A stretch of 64,000 nucleotides of DNA from Streptomyces orinoci. Lineage in GTDB: Bacteria > Actinomycetota > Actinomycetes > Streptomycetales > Streptomycetaceae. The stretch is taken from the NCBI RefSeq assembly GCF_003121295.1, contig NZ_PHNC01000035.1:124001-188000 (forward strand), read 5' to 3'. Position 1 is the first letter of the stretch. Every line of letters begins with the position of its first letter. This document shows, in pieces, positions 43,279-51,951 of the stretch. The notes under the pieces were generated by a model. It saw only the letters and a program-made list of their open reading frames with translations. It was not told the origin of the DNA and made no database searches. Made by a program: the position numbers and the translations under genes.

Positions 43279-44838
43279 TCAGGCCGGGAATGCCACGCCT
43301 TCCTCCTTGGGCTGGCTGGGGGCGGGGTGGGGCTCGCGGGGCGCGGGCAGCGGTTCACCGGGGAAGGGCTGGGGCTCACCGGGGGCGGGCTGGCCCTCGC
43401 CAGGCGCAGGTTGAGACTCACCGGGGACGGACCGGCGCTTGCCGGAGACGAGCCGGGACCCGCCGGAGACGGACTGGACCTCGCCAGGCGCAGGTTGAGA
43501 CTCGCCGGGGACGGACCGGCGCTTGCCGGAGACGGGCTGGGGCTCGGCAGGGACGGGCTGGCGCTCGCCGGGGACAGGCTGAGGCTCGCTGAAAACGGGC
43601 CGGGACCCACCCGAGGCGGACTCGGACTCGCCGGAGACGAGCCGGGCCTCACCAGGGACAGACCGGGACCCGCCGGAGACGGACGAGGGCTCACCGGGGG
43701 CGGCCCGGGCCTCACCCGAAACCGACCGGTCCTCATCCGAGACCGACCGGTCCTCACCCGAAACCGACCGGCGCTCGCCGAAAGCCGGGCCGTGGCGGGC
43801 AGGCCGGGAGATCTCGGCCAGCGCGTCGGCCAGCCTGGCGAGTACCGCCTCGGCCTGCTCGTCCGTGATGGTGAGCGGGGGCAGCAGGTGGACCAGCGGG
43901 AAGGGCCGGGTGCCGATCCCGACCATCAGGCCCCGGCGCAGACACTCCTGGCGCAGGGCCTCGGCATGGTCGAGCAGCTCGATCTCCAGCATCAGGCCGC
44001 GCCCCCGCACTCCCCCGACGCACCGGTGTTCCAGCGCCAGGCGGCGCAGCCGGCTGAGCATCCGGCCGCCCAGCACCCGGGCCCGCTCGGCCAGTTGCCG
44101 CTCCCGGACATAGCGCAGGGTGGCCGCGCCCGCCGCAAGCGCCAGCTGGTTGCCCCGGAAGGTGCTGCCCTCGGCGGGCGGCGGGCCCAGATCCTCCCGG
44201 TGCACCACCGCCGCCAGCGGCAGCCCGCCGCCGACGGCTCCCGAGAGCACCATCACATCGGGCACCACCTGGCTGTGCTCCACCGCCCAGAACGCCCCCG
44301 TCCGCCCCACTCCGGTGCGGCTCTCGTCCACCACAAAGGGGACGGAATGCGCGGCAGCGGTGTCCCGCATCCGGCGCAGCCGGTCGTCGGAGGAGACGGT
44401 GGCCGGGGAGACCAGGCAGCCGTCCCGGCCGGTCGCGGCCCGTACCAGCTCCAGGGCGGCGGTGACCGCCTCCCCGTCGCCCGGGCCGCAGAACCTGATC
44501 CGGGCGCTTTCCGCCAGCCCACCCGGCAGGGTGCGCAGCAGCTCGCCGGTGAAGGCGCGCTCCGCGGGGGTGGCCAGGCCCGGCACATACAGCGGGGCCT
44601 GGCCGTCGAGCACGGAGCGGACGGCCTCCAGCACCACCGGGTGGTTATGGCCGAGCACCAGCGCCCCGGCGCCGGGGAAGCAGTCCAGATAGCGGCGGCC
44701 GTCGGCGCCCTCCACGATCAGGCCCCGGGCCCGCACCGGCACGATCGGCAGCGGACAGGCGGGAGCGGCGGACTGCGCCGCGCGGGCCGCTGACGCCGCG
44801 TCGGGCAGCGCCGGCGGCGGTGACTGGGTCAAGCCCAC
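43279..44838 (-). CDS. Class III aminotransferase-like protein without catalytic lysine, with heptapeptide-repeat tail
   Basis: 519 residues, first gene of the siderophore operon. The N-terminal part matches diaminobutyrate-2-oxoglutarate aminotransferases (PLPIVPVRARGLIVEGADGR, LGHNHPVVLEAV), as do DESRTGVGRTGAFWAVEH, FRGNQLALAAGAATL and LLPPLTITDEQAEAVL. Two things are wrong for an active enzyme. The PLP-lysine segment reads MVLSGAVGGGLPLA, with glycine where SKAxGGG is expected. About 80 residues between ATGRDGCLV and the DE motif (the YHGxT and EPVQGEGG segments) are missing. Residues 356-509 are 22 heptapeptide repeats. AAGGAGG upstream supports GTG 44838. Confidence 0.75.
   Translation of the reverse strand: MGLTQSPPPALPDAASAARAAQSAAPACPLPIVPVRARGLIVEGADGRRYLDCFPGAGALVLGHNHPVVLEAVRSVLDGQAPLYVPGLATPAERAFTGELLRTLPGGLAESARIRFCGPGDGEAVTAALELVRAATGRDGCLVSPATVSSDDRLRRMRDTAAAHSVPFVVDESRTGVGRTGAFWAVEHSQVVPDVMVLSGAVGGGLPLAAVVHREDLGPPPAEGSTFRGNQLALAAGAATLRYVRERQLAERARVLGGRMLSRLRRLALEHRCVGGVRGRGLMLEIELLDHAEALRQECLRRGLMVGIGTRPFPLVHLLPPLTITDEQAEAVLARLADALAEISRPARHGPAFGERRSVSGEDRSVSDEDRSVSGEARAAPGEPSSVSGGSRSVPGEARLVSGESESASGGSRPVFSEPQPVPGERQPVPAEPQPVSGKRRSVPGESQPAPGEVQSVSGGSRLVSGKRRSVPGESQPAPGEGQPAPGEPQPFPGEPLPAPREPHPAPSQPKEEGVAFPA
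43312..43773 (-). repeat. 22 tandem 21-bp repeats encoding heptapeptides
   Basis: In-frame coding repeats at the end of the aminotransferase-like gene. Every unit is exactly 7 codons; typical units are RRSVSGE, DRSVSGE, SQPAPGE, PQPVPGE. Pairs such as RRSVPGE-SQPAPGE recur 84 bases apart, so unequal exchange has spread blocks of units. The strand-opposite frame also stays open. The product would be a Pro/Ser/Glu-rich disordered tail. Confidence 0.9.
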
Positions 44839-45046
44839 GACTACGGTCCCTCCTTGTGCGCTGAACGCCGACCGTCCCCCGTACGTACCAACGACGCCGG
44901 ATGCCCCGGAACACGGGCGAGTGCAAGATCCTTCGACCGGGAACCGGGGCCGGGGCCCGCACCGTCCTCCCCGGCACCGGCGTTAGGGTGGCCGTGCCCC
45001 ATCGCCGGGGCGGTGCATGACAACCTAGATCGGGGGATTTCACTCC

Positions 45047-46279
45047 ATGCCATCCCAACGCCCGCGCGCCACCCACCGATACGACGGTTGGCGGGCGCTG
45101 CGTGCCCATGGCTCGCGCACTCTGGCCGCCGCCGCGGTGGCCACCGCGCTGGCGCTGTCGGCCACCGCCTGCGGGCCGTCGGACGACAAGGCCGCCGGCA
45201 ACGACAAGGCCAGCGCTTCCAGCCAGCAGAGCGACAACGTCCTTCAGCTGCCCAAGGGTTTCAGCCTCAAGGACATCGAGAAGTGGAAGAACGGCGACTG
45301 GAAGAACTGGGACCGGGACCGCTGGCTGCGTGAGGCCCGCGACTTCATCAACCCCATCATCAAGGGGCATTGGAAGCCGGACACCATGAAGGACGCCCAG
45401 TCCGACGACAAGAAGCTCGCCGACGCACCGGGCGCAGCTCCCGGCTCCGGCCAGGGCGACCAGGGGGTGACCGACCCGGTGCCGCGCCCGGTGCCGGCCC
45501 AGGCCGTCAAACTCCCCTACCACCAGAGCGTTCCGCCCGTGGGCAAGGTGTTCTTCGACGCCCCGCAGGGCCATATGGTCTGCTCCGGTACGGTCGTCAA
45601 GGACCCGGCACACCCGGGCAAGTCCAACCTGGTGTGGACCGCCGGGCACTGTGTGCACGCGGGCAAGAAGGGCGGCTGGTACCGCAATATCGCCTTTGTC
45701 CCGTCCTACAACGACAAGGGCCTGCCCAGCTCGCGGGTGAACACCGCGCCGGTGCAGGATGTGGCCCCGCACGGTGTGTGGTGGGCCAACTGGGCCCAGA
45801 CCTCCACCCAGTGGATCACCCAGGGCGCCGAGACGGGCGGCCAGGGCGCGCCCTACGACTTCTCCGTGCTGCATGTGGCGCAGGAGAACGGCAGCGGCAA
45901 GTCGCTGGAGGAGACCGTGGGCAGCGCGCTGACCGTGGACTTCAACGCCCCCCAGGTCAAGTCCATCAATTCCATGGGTGCCTGGGGCTATCCGGCCGCG
46001 CCGCCCTTCGACGGGCAGAAGATGTACGACTGCATCGACCGGCCGGGCCGCCTGTCGCTGGACCCCGCCCAGCCGACCATGTACCGCATCGGCTGCACCA
46101 TGACCGGCGGTTCCTCGGGCGGCGGCTGGTTCGCCAAGGGGCCGGACGGCAGGCCGGAGCTGGTGTCCAACACCTCCATCGGCCCCTCCGACAGCCGTTG
46201 GCTGGCGGGACCGCATCTGGGCCCGGAGGCCAAGGGCGTCTATGACGCCATCAGCCAGAAGTTCGCCAGCAAGGGCTGA
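45047..46279 (+). CDS. Secreted trypsin-like serine protease, probable lipoprotein
   Basis: 410 residues. Export signal with lipobox-like LALSATAC (cysteine near residue 42), so likely membrane-anchored outside the cell. A charged, Lys/Trp-rich stem (residues 65-110) precedes an S1-type protease domain: catalytic H in VWTAGHCVHAG, D in GAPYDFSVLHV, S in TMTGGSSGGGWF. ATG 45047 has GGGGGA upstream. Divergent from the siderophore operon. Substrate unknown. Confidence 0.85.
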   Translation: MPSQRPRATHRYDGWRALRAHGSRTLAAAAVATALALSATACGPSDDKAAGNDKASASSQQSDNVLQLPKGFSLKDIEKWKNGDWKNWDRDRWLREARDFINPIIKGHWKPDTMKDAQSDDKKLADAPGAAPGSGQGDQGVTDPVPRPVPAQAVKLPYHQSVPPVGKVFFDAPQGHMVCSGTVVKDPAHPGKSNLVWTAGHCVHAGKKGGWYRNIAFVPSYNDKGLPSSRVNTAPVQDVAPHGVWWANWAQTSTQWITQGAETGGQGAPYDFSVLHVAQENGSGKSLEETVGSALTVDFNAPQVKSINSMGAWGYPAAPPFDGQKMYDCIDRPGRLSLDPAQPTMYRIGCTMTGGSSGGGWFAKGPDGRPELVSNTSIGPSDSRWLAGPHLGPEAKGVYDAISQKFASKG

Positions 46280-46310
46280 GCAACGGCCTGCGAGGCCAAT
46301 CGGCCGAGGA

Positions 46311-46351
46311 AAAGGGCCCGTTCACCGGCTTTCACCGGGAACGGGCCCTTT
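46311..46351. terminator. Bidirectional hairpin terminator with T-tract
   Basis: AAAGGGCCCGTTC and GAACGGGCCCTTT form a perfect 13-bp stem, ending in TTT on the plus strand, between the protease and hflX 3' ends. Confidence 0.85.
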
Positions 46352-46353
46352 CG

Positions 46354-46428
46354 TCCGCCCGGACCGCCCCAGGGGGCCATCCGCTCAGGCCATCCGCCCG
46401 GACCGCCCATGGGGCCGTCCGCTCAAAC
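46354..46428. repeat. Two-copy direct repeat in the hflX 3' region
   Basis: CCGCCCGGACCGCCC, then (C)A(G/T)GGGGCC and TCCGCTCA, occurs at about 46354-46385 and again at about 46396-46428, with a few differences. It lies immediately before the hflX stop. Confidence 0.65.
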
Positions 46429-46435
46429 CGTGCGC

Positions 46436-47938
46436 TCAGGCTCGCGCGGCAGGCGCGAAACGCCGCAGATCCGCGGCGAGTTCCTCGTGCACCCGTGCCT
46501 TGACCAGGGTGCCCTCCGCGGTGTGCTCCTCGGAGATCACCTCACCGTCGGCGTGGATGCGGGCCACCAGCGAACCCTGGGTGTAGGGCAGCAGCGCCTC
46601 GATTTCCACGGCGGGGCGCGGCAGTTCGGCGTCGATCAGCGCCAGCAGCTCGTCGATCCCCTGGCCGGTACGGGCGGAGACCGCGATGGCGCGCCGCTCG
46701 ATGCGCAGCAGCCGCTGGAGCATCAGCGGATCGGCCGCGTCGGCCTTGTTGATCACCACGATCTCCGGTACGTCCAGCGCGCCAACGTCGCGGATCACCT
46801 CGCGGACCGCCGCCAGCTGCTCCTCCGGCGCCGGGTGCGAGCCGTCCACCACATGCAGGATCAGGTCGGAGTCACCGACCTCCTCCATGGTGGAGCGGAA
46901 GGCCTCCACCAGGTGGTGCGGCAGGTGGCGGACAAAGCCGACGGTGTCGGCCAGGGTGTAGAGCCGCCCGCTGGGCGTCTCGGCCCGGCGCACGGTCGGG
47001 TCCAGGGTGGCGAACAGGGCGTTCTCCACCAGCACCCCGGCCCCGGTGAGCCGGTTGAGCAGGGAGGACTTCCCGGCGTTGGTGTAGCCGGCGATGGCCA
47101 CCGAGGGGACCTTGTTGCGGCGCCGCTCCTGGCGCTTGATGTCCCGGCCGGTCTTCATCTCCGCGATCTCCCGGCGCAGCTTGGCCATCTTCTCGCGGAT
47201 CCGGCGCCGGTCCGTCTCGATCTTGGTCTCACCGGGGCCACGGGTGGCCATGCCGCCGCCGGAGGATCCGGAGCCGCCACCGCCCATCTGGCGGGACAGC
47301 GACTGGCCCCAGCCGCGCAGCCTGGGCAGCATGTACTGCATCTGGGCCAGGGAGACCTGGGCCTTGCCCTCCCGGGACTTGGCGTGCTGGGCGAAGATGT
47401 CCAGGATCAGGGCGGTCCGGTCCACCACCTTGACCTTGACGACATCCTCCAGGTGGATCAGCTGGCCGGGGCTGAGCTCACCGTCGCAGACCACGGTGTC
47501 GGCGCCGGACTCCAGGACGATGTCCCGCAGCTCCTGGGCCTTGCCCGAGCCGATATAGGTGGCCGGGTCCGGCTTGTCGCGGCGCTGGATGACGCCGTCC
47601 AGCACCATGGCGCCCGCGGTCTCGGCGAGCGCGGCCAGCTCCGCCAGGGAGTTCTCGGCGTCCTGCACCGTGCCGGAGGTCCAGACGCCGACCAGCACCA
47701 CGCGCTCCAGGCGCAGCTGGCGGTACTCGACCTCGGTGACGTCCTCCAGCTCGGTGGACAGGCCCGCCACCCGGCGCAGGGCGGCGCGCTCGTCACGGTC
47801 GTACTGGTCCCCGTCACGCTCCCCGTCGATCTCGTGGCTCCAGGCGACGTCCTCTTCCATCAGGGCGTCGGCCCGAAGGCTCTCCGGAAGGCTCTGCCGG
47901 CCCTGCCGGTCCTGGGGAAGGGAAGAAGTGGAGGTCAT
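46436..47938 (-). CDS. hflX: GTPase HflX
   Basis: Ribosome-associated GTPase of the Obg-HflX group that splits stalled or hibernating 70S ribosomes. 500 residues. N-terminal HflX domain ([33 protein letters not shown]), helical region with [15 protein letters not shown], then G domain: P-loop [14 protein letters not shown], switch [20 protein letters not shown] and NKAD. ATG 47938 has AAGGA upstream; the longer frame is antisense to the next gene's end. Confidence 0.95.
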   Translation of the reverse strand: MTSTSSLPQDRQGRQSLPESLRADALMEEDVAWSHEIDGERDGDQYDRDERAALRRVAGLSTELEDVTEVEYRQLRLERVVLVGVWTSGTVQDAENSLAELAALAETAGAMVLDGVIQRRDKPDPATYIGSGKAQELRDIVLESGADTVVCDGELSPGQLIHLEDVVKVKVVDRTALILDIFAQHAKSREGKAQVSLAQMQYMLPRLRGWGQSLSRQMGGGGSGSSGGGMATRGPGETKIETDRRRIREKMAKLRREIAEMKTGRDIKRQERRRNKVPSVAIAGYTNAGKSSLLNRLTGAGVLVENALFATLDPTVRRAETPSGRLYTLADTVGFVRHLPHHLVEAFRSTMEEVGDSDLILHVVDGSHPAPEEQLAAVREVIRDVGALDVPEIVVINKADAADPLMLQRLLRIERRAIAVSARTGQGIDELLALIDAELPRPAVEIEALLPYTQGSLVARIHADGEVISEEHTAEGTLVKARVHEELAADLRRFAPAARA

Positions 47939-48069
47939 GTGATCCTTCGCATCCGGGGGGCCGTGCCGCCCCTTGGGCTTTTCCATTGTGGGCAACGCTC
48001 GGCGCCTCCGGGAGATTCCCGCGGCGCCGCTGCCGACCGCTTGATGGTCCCATGGCGGAGGCGGAGGGG

Positions 48070-49530
48070 TCACGCGGGTTTCCGGATGACCTTCCAGTCG
48101 GGGTGGCCGGGCATGGGCGGGGTGGTGGGCGAGTACAGCCAGGGGCGCAGAAAGGACTCCAGGTGGTGCCCGGTGACCCGGGAGGCCATGGTGATGAAGT
48201 CGGCGGTGCTCACGGTGGCGTCCCGGTGGGCGGCGGTCCAGGCCCGCTCCAGGCGCTCGAAGGCGGGGGCGCCGATCTTCTGCCGCAGGGCGTAGAGCAC
48301 CAGTGCGCTGCCGTCGTAGACCACCGGCCGGAAGATGCTGATCTTCCGGCCCGGCACCGGCTTTTTGATCGCGGCCGGCGGGCCGCCGTCCAGGCGCATC
48401 AGGTCGGAGTACTGGTAGGCCACCCGCATCCGGTCCTCGAGCTTGCGGCCGCCCTTCTCCTCCGCGTAGAGCGACTCGTACCAGGTGGCATGGGCCTCGT
48501 TCAGCCAGAGGTCGGACCAGGTGCGCGGGGTGACGCTGTCGCCGAACCACTGGTGGGCCAGCTCGTGCACCATCACCGACTCCACATACCAGGCGGGGAA
48601 GGCGGTGCGGGTGAACAGGTCCTTCTCGAACAGGGAGAGGGTCTGGGTCTCCAGCTCGAAGCCGGTGGAGGCCTGGGCGATCAGCATGCCGTAGTTCTCG
48701 AAGGGGTAGCCGCCGATCCGCCGCTCCAGCCAGGCCAGGTGCTCCGGGGTTTTCGCGGTCCACTTCTCCAGCTGTGCCCGGTCGGCCGCGGGCAGCACAT
48801 CGCGCAGCGGCAGCCCGTGCGGGCCGGTGCCCTCGGCGACCGCGGAACGCCCGATGGAGACCTGGGCCAGCTCGGTGGCCATGGGGTGGCGGGTGCGGTA
48901 CGTCCAGGTGGTGGCGTCGCCCTCGGTGGTACGGCCCGTGGAGACACCGTTGGCGACCACGGTGAGGTCCTTGGGGGCAGTGATACGGAAGGTGAAGTAG
49001 GCCTTCTCCGAGGGGTGGTCGCTGCCGGGGAAGACCCGGTGGGCGGCGTCCGCCTGGTTGGCCATCACCAGGCCGTCGGCGGTACGGATCCAGCCGCCGT
49101 CCCGCCCGCCGCCCGGGTCGCTGGTGTGGTGGACGGTGATGGTGAACCGGTCGCCGCTGTGCGGCACTTCGGCCGGGGTGACGACCAGGTCCTCCTGGAC
49201 GGGGGTGAACTGGGCGGGTTTTCCGTTGACTTCGACGGAACGCACGGTGCCCCGGGTGAAGTCCAGATTGAACCGGCGCAGCCGCTGGGTGGCGCGGGCC
49301 CGGATGGTGGTCACCGCGTCCAGCGGCCGGTCGTTGCCGTGGTAGTCCAGGGCGATGTCATAGGAGGCGATGTGGTATCCCGGATTGCCCAGATAGGGGA
49401 AGAGCCGGTCACCGATGCCCAGCGGACGGGGCGGCGGGGCGGCACCGCCCAGGGCGAGCAGGGCCGCGGTGGCGGTCAGCGCGGCACACAGGCGGCGGAG
49501 GGGGAAGCGGGCCCGGGTTGAGTGCGGCAT
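48070..49530 (-). CDS. Secreted M1-family metallopeptidase
   Basis: 486 residues with a signal peptide (LRRLCAALTATAALLALGGA). M1 aminopeptidase-like fold: beta-rich N-terminal domain, zinc site HELAHQWFGD with the third ligand in WLNEAHATWYE 18 residues on. The usual GxMEN substrate motif is not evident; the equivalent region reads ENYGMLIAQASTGFELETQT. It lacks the long C-terminal helical domain of PepN, so it belongs to the short secreted branch. Substrate unknown. Confidence 0.88.
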   Translation of the reverse strand: MPHSTRARFPLRRLCAALTATAALLALGGAAPPPRPLGIGDRLFPYLGNPGYHIASYDIALDYHGNDRPLDAVTTIRARATQRLRRFNLDFTRGTVRSVEVNGKPAQFTPVQEDLVVTPAEVPHSGDRFTITVHHTSDPGGGRDGGWIRTADGLVMANQADAAHRVFPGSDHPSEKAYFTFRITAPKDLTVVANGVSTGRTTEGDATTWTYRTRHPMATELAQVSIGRSAVAEGTGPHGLPLRDVLPAADRAQLEKWTAKTPEHLAWLERRIGGYPFENYGMLIAQASTGFELETQTLSLFEKDLFTRTAFPAWYVESVMVHELAHQWFGDSVTPRTWSDLWLNEAHATWYESLYAEEKGGRKLEDRMRVAYQYSDLMRLDGGPPAAIKKPVPGRKISIFRPVVYDGSALVLYALRQKIGAPAFERLERAWTAAHRDATVSTADFITMASRVTGHHLESFLRPWLYSPTTPPMPGHPDWKVIRKPA

Positions 49531-49631
49531 GCGCCTACCGCTATCAGCGCCGGCCGGCCGGGCAGCGGCGGCGCGGCGCCGTCTCGCCCGTAAGAGCGGG
49601 CCGGCAGCGCGGGCCGAATCCTTGTCCGGAT

Positions 49632-51776
49632 TCAGGCGCGGGCGGCCCGGGCGGTGGTCACCGGCCAGCCCGCCCGGCCGACGTCATAGACGCCGGGCAC
49701 CCGGCGCATGGCCCGCATCAGCTCCGGAAGCTGGGCCGGATCGGGCAGTTGCAGGGTGTAGGTATGCCGCACCCGCTGCTCATGCGGCGGCTCCACGGCC
49801 GCCGAGATCACCGCGGCGCCCTCGGCGGCGATCACCTCGGTGAGGTCGGCCAGCAGCCGCGGCCTGCTGAAGGACTCGGCCCGCAGGGTCACCCGGCAGT
49901 CGCCCATGGCGACGCCCTCGGCGTCCCGCCAGCGCACCGCCACGGTCTTGCGGCCGGCGGTCACCATCCGCGCCACCACCGGGCACTGCGTCCGGTGCAC
50001 GGTGATGGTCCGCCCGCGTACCGCGAAGCCGGTGACCTCGTCCGGCGGCACGGGGGTGCAGCAGCCGGCCAGGCGGATATGGGCCGTTGCCAGGTCGGCG
50101 CCCTGGGCGGCCACGGCCACCGGCCGGGGCCCGGCCGGGGCGGGGCCACGGCCGGGCGCCCTGGCGGGGGCCGGGGGCAGGGGCGGCGGCGGGGCGACCG
50201 GATCGGGGGCGGGGTGGGTGGCCAGCCAGCGGCCGATGGCGATCCGCGCCACCGGGGTACGGGCGTGCTCCAGCCATTCCGGCGCGGGGCCGGAGGCGGC
50301 GTCCGGCGAGGCGGCCTCCGGGGGCATCAGCAGCTGCAGGGTGTCGCCGTCGCGCAGCACCGTACTCAGCCGTACCAGACGGCCGTTGACACAGGCGCCG
50401 ATGCAGTGGTGGCCGCCCTCCCCGTACTGGGCGTAGGCCGCGTCCACACAACTGGAGCCGGCCGGCAGGCCGATGGTGCCGCCGTCCGCCCGGAAGACGG
50501 TGATCTCGCGGTCCTGGGCCAGTTCATCGCGCAGCGAGCTCCAGAAGGTGTCCGGGTCGGGGGCGGCACGCTGCCACTGCAACAGCCGGGAGAGCCAGCC
50601 GGGGCGGGTGGGGTCGATGCGCTCGCCCTCCGCCTCGGGGGTCTCGGCGGCCGCGTAGGGATTGCCCAGGGCGATCACCCCGGCCTCGGCGACCTTGTGC
50701 ATCTGATGGGTGCGGATGAGGACTTCGGCGGCCTCGCCGCCCTCGCCCGCGATGGCGGTGTGCAGCGACTGGTAGAGATTGAACTTGGGGACCGCGATAA
50801 AGTCCTTGAACTCCGAGATGAACGGCGTAAAACAGGTGTGCAGTTCGCCCAGCACCGCGTAGCAGTCGGCGTCCTCGGCGACCAGCACCAGCAGCCGCCC
50901 CAGGTCGGAGCCGGTCAACTCGCCCCGCTTGAGCCGCACTCGGTGCACCGAGACGAAGTGCCGGGCGCGTACCAGCACTTCGGCGCTGATCCCGGCCTCC
51001 CGCAGCACCGCGCGCACCCGGGCCGCGGTGGCCTGGAGCGGATCGGGGGCGCGGGCGTGGGCCAGCACCAGCTCACGGGTGCGGGCGTACTCCTCGGGGT
51101 GCAGGATGGCGAAGACCAGGTCCTCCAGCTCGGCCTTGAGCACCTGCACGCCCAGCCGCTCGGCCAGCGGGATCAGCACATCGCGGGTCACCTTGGCGAT
51201 GCGGACCTGTTTCTCCGGGCGCATCACGCCCAGGGTGCGCATATTGTGCAGCCGGTCGGCCAGTTTGATGGACATCACCCGGACGTCATTGCCGGTGGCC
51301 ACCAGCATCTTGCGGAAGGTCTCCGGTTCGGCGGCGGCGCCGTAGTCCACCTTCTCCAGCTTGGTGACCCCGTCCACCAGGAAGCGGACCTCCTCGCCGA
51401 ACTGCTCCCCGACCTGATCCAGCGTCAAGTCGGTGTCCTCGACGGTGTCGTGCAGCAGCGAGGCGGTCAAGGTGGTGGTCTCGGCGCCGAGTTCGGCCAG
51501 GATCAGGGTGACGGCCAGCGGGTGGGTGATGTAGGGCTCGCCGCTCTTGCGCGTCTGGCCGCGGTGCGAGGACTCGGCCAGCAGATAGGCGCGGCGCAGG
51601 ATGTCCAGATCGGCGCCGGGATGATGGGCCCGGTGCACCTTGGCCACATGGTCGATGGCGTCCGGCAGCCGGCCCCGGGCGGCGGAGCCGCCCAGCGCGG
51701 CGCGGCCCAGCCGCCGGAGCCCGAGGCGGCCGCGGCCGCGGCGGGGAGGACGTTCGTCCGTGGCCTCTGCGCTCAT
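49632..51776 (-). CDS. rshA: RelA/SpoT homologue RshA
   Basis: 714 residues. HD hydrolase domain with HRGQTRKSGEPYITHPLAVT and LLHDTVEDT (about residues 71-115) and NDVRVMSIKLADRLHNMRTL. The synthetase domain is divergent: RHFVSVHRVRLKRGE in place of the usual R-P-K-H segment, though FKDFIAVPKFNLYQSLHTAI and EVLIRT are kept. TGS (TVFRADGGTIGLPAGSSCVD), zinc-finger-like CCTPVPPDE and C-terminal ACT-type domains follow. In S. coelicolor the rshA product is a second, conditional ppGpp enzyme beside RelA (family knowledge). ATG 51776 has GGAGG 5 bases upstream. Confidence 0.92.
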   Translation of the reverse strand: MSAEATDERPPRRGRGRLGLRRLGRAALGGSAARGRLPDAIDHVAKVHRAHHPGADLDILRRAYLLAESSHRGQTRKSGEPYITHPLAVTLILAELGAETTTLTASLLHDTVEDTDLTLDQVGEQFGEEVRFLVDGVTKLEKVDYGAAAEPETFRKMLVATGNDVRVMSIKLADRLHNMRTLGVMRPEKQVRIAKVTRDVLIPLAERLGVQVLKAELEDLVFAILHPEEYARTRELVLAHARAPDPLQATAARVRAVLREAGISAEVLVRARHFVSVHRVRLKRGELTGSDLGRLLVLVAEDADCYAVLGELHTCFTPFISEFKDFIAVPKFNLYQSLHTAIAGEGGEAAEVLIRTHQMHKVAEAGVIALGNPYAAAETPEAEGERIDPTRPGWLSRLLQWQRAAPDPDTFWSSLRDELAQDREITVFRADGGTIGLPAGSSCVDAAYAQYGEGGHHCIGACVNGRLVRLSTVLRDGDTLQLLMPPEAASPDAASGPAPEWLEHARTPVARIAIGRWLATHPAPDPVAPPPPLPPAPARAPGRGPAPAGPRPVAVAAQGADLATAHIRLAGCCTPVPPDEVTGFAVRGRTITVHRTQCPVVARMVTAGRKTVAVRWRDAEGVAMGDCRVTLRAESFSRPRLLADLTEVIAAEGAAVISAAVEPPHEQRVRHTYTLQLPDPAQLPELMRAMRRVPGVYDVGRAGWPVTTARAARA

Positions 51777-51951
51777 GGGCACCTCCGGCAGTGTCAACCG
51801 GCGGTCGGCTGGCGCCTGACGACCGGTGCTTGATGCTACCGACCCCATCACGCACCGCTCACCCCCTCTCGCCCAGAGTGAACCGGATCACCCATTCGAG
51901 CGAGGCCGCCATCCGGTAACCGGGTAAGCGGACCGGGCCCCCGACGGCCCG

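Noticed and set aside
43327-44793. Long plus-strand frame (488 codons) antisense to the aminotransferase-like gene
   Set aside because: It stays open because of GC bias and the 21-bp repeats; the minus-strand frame carries the family motifs and the ribosome site.
44839-45046. Iron box upstream of the siderophore-type operon
   Set aside because: Only a GTTAGGGTGG half-site is seen; no 19-bp palindrome.
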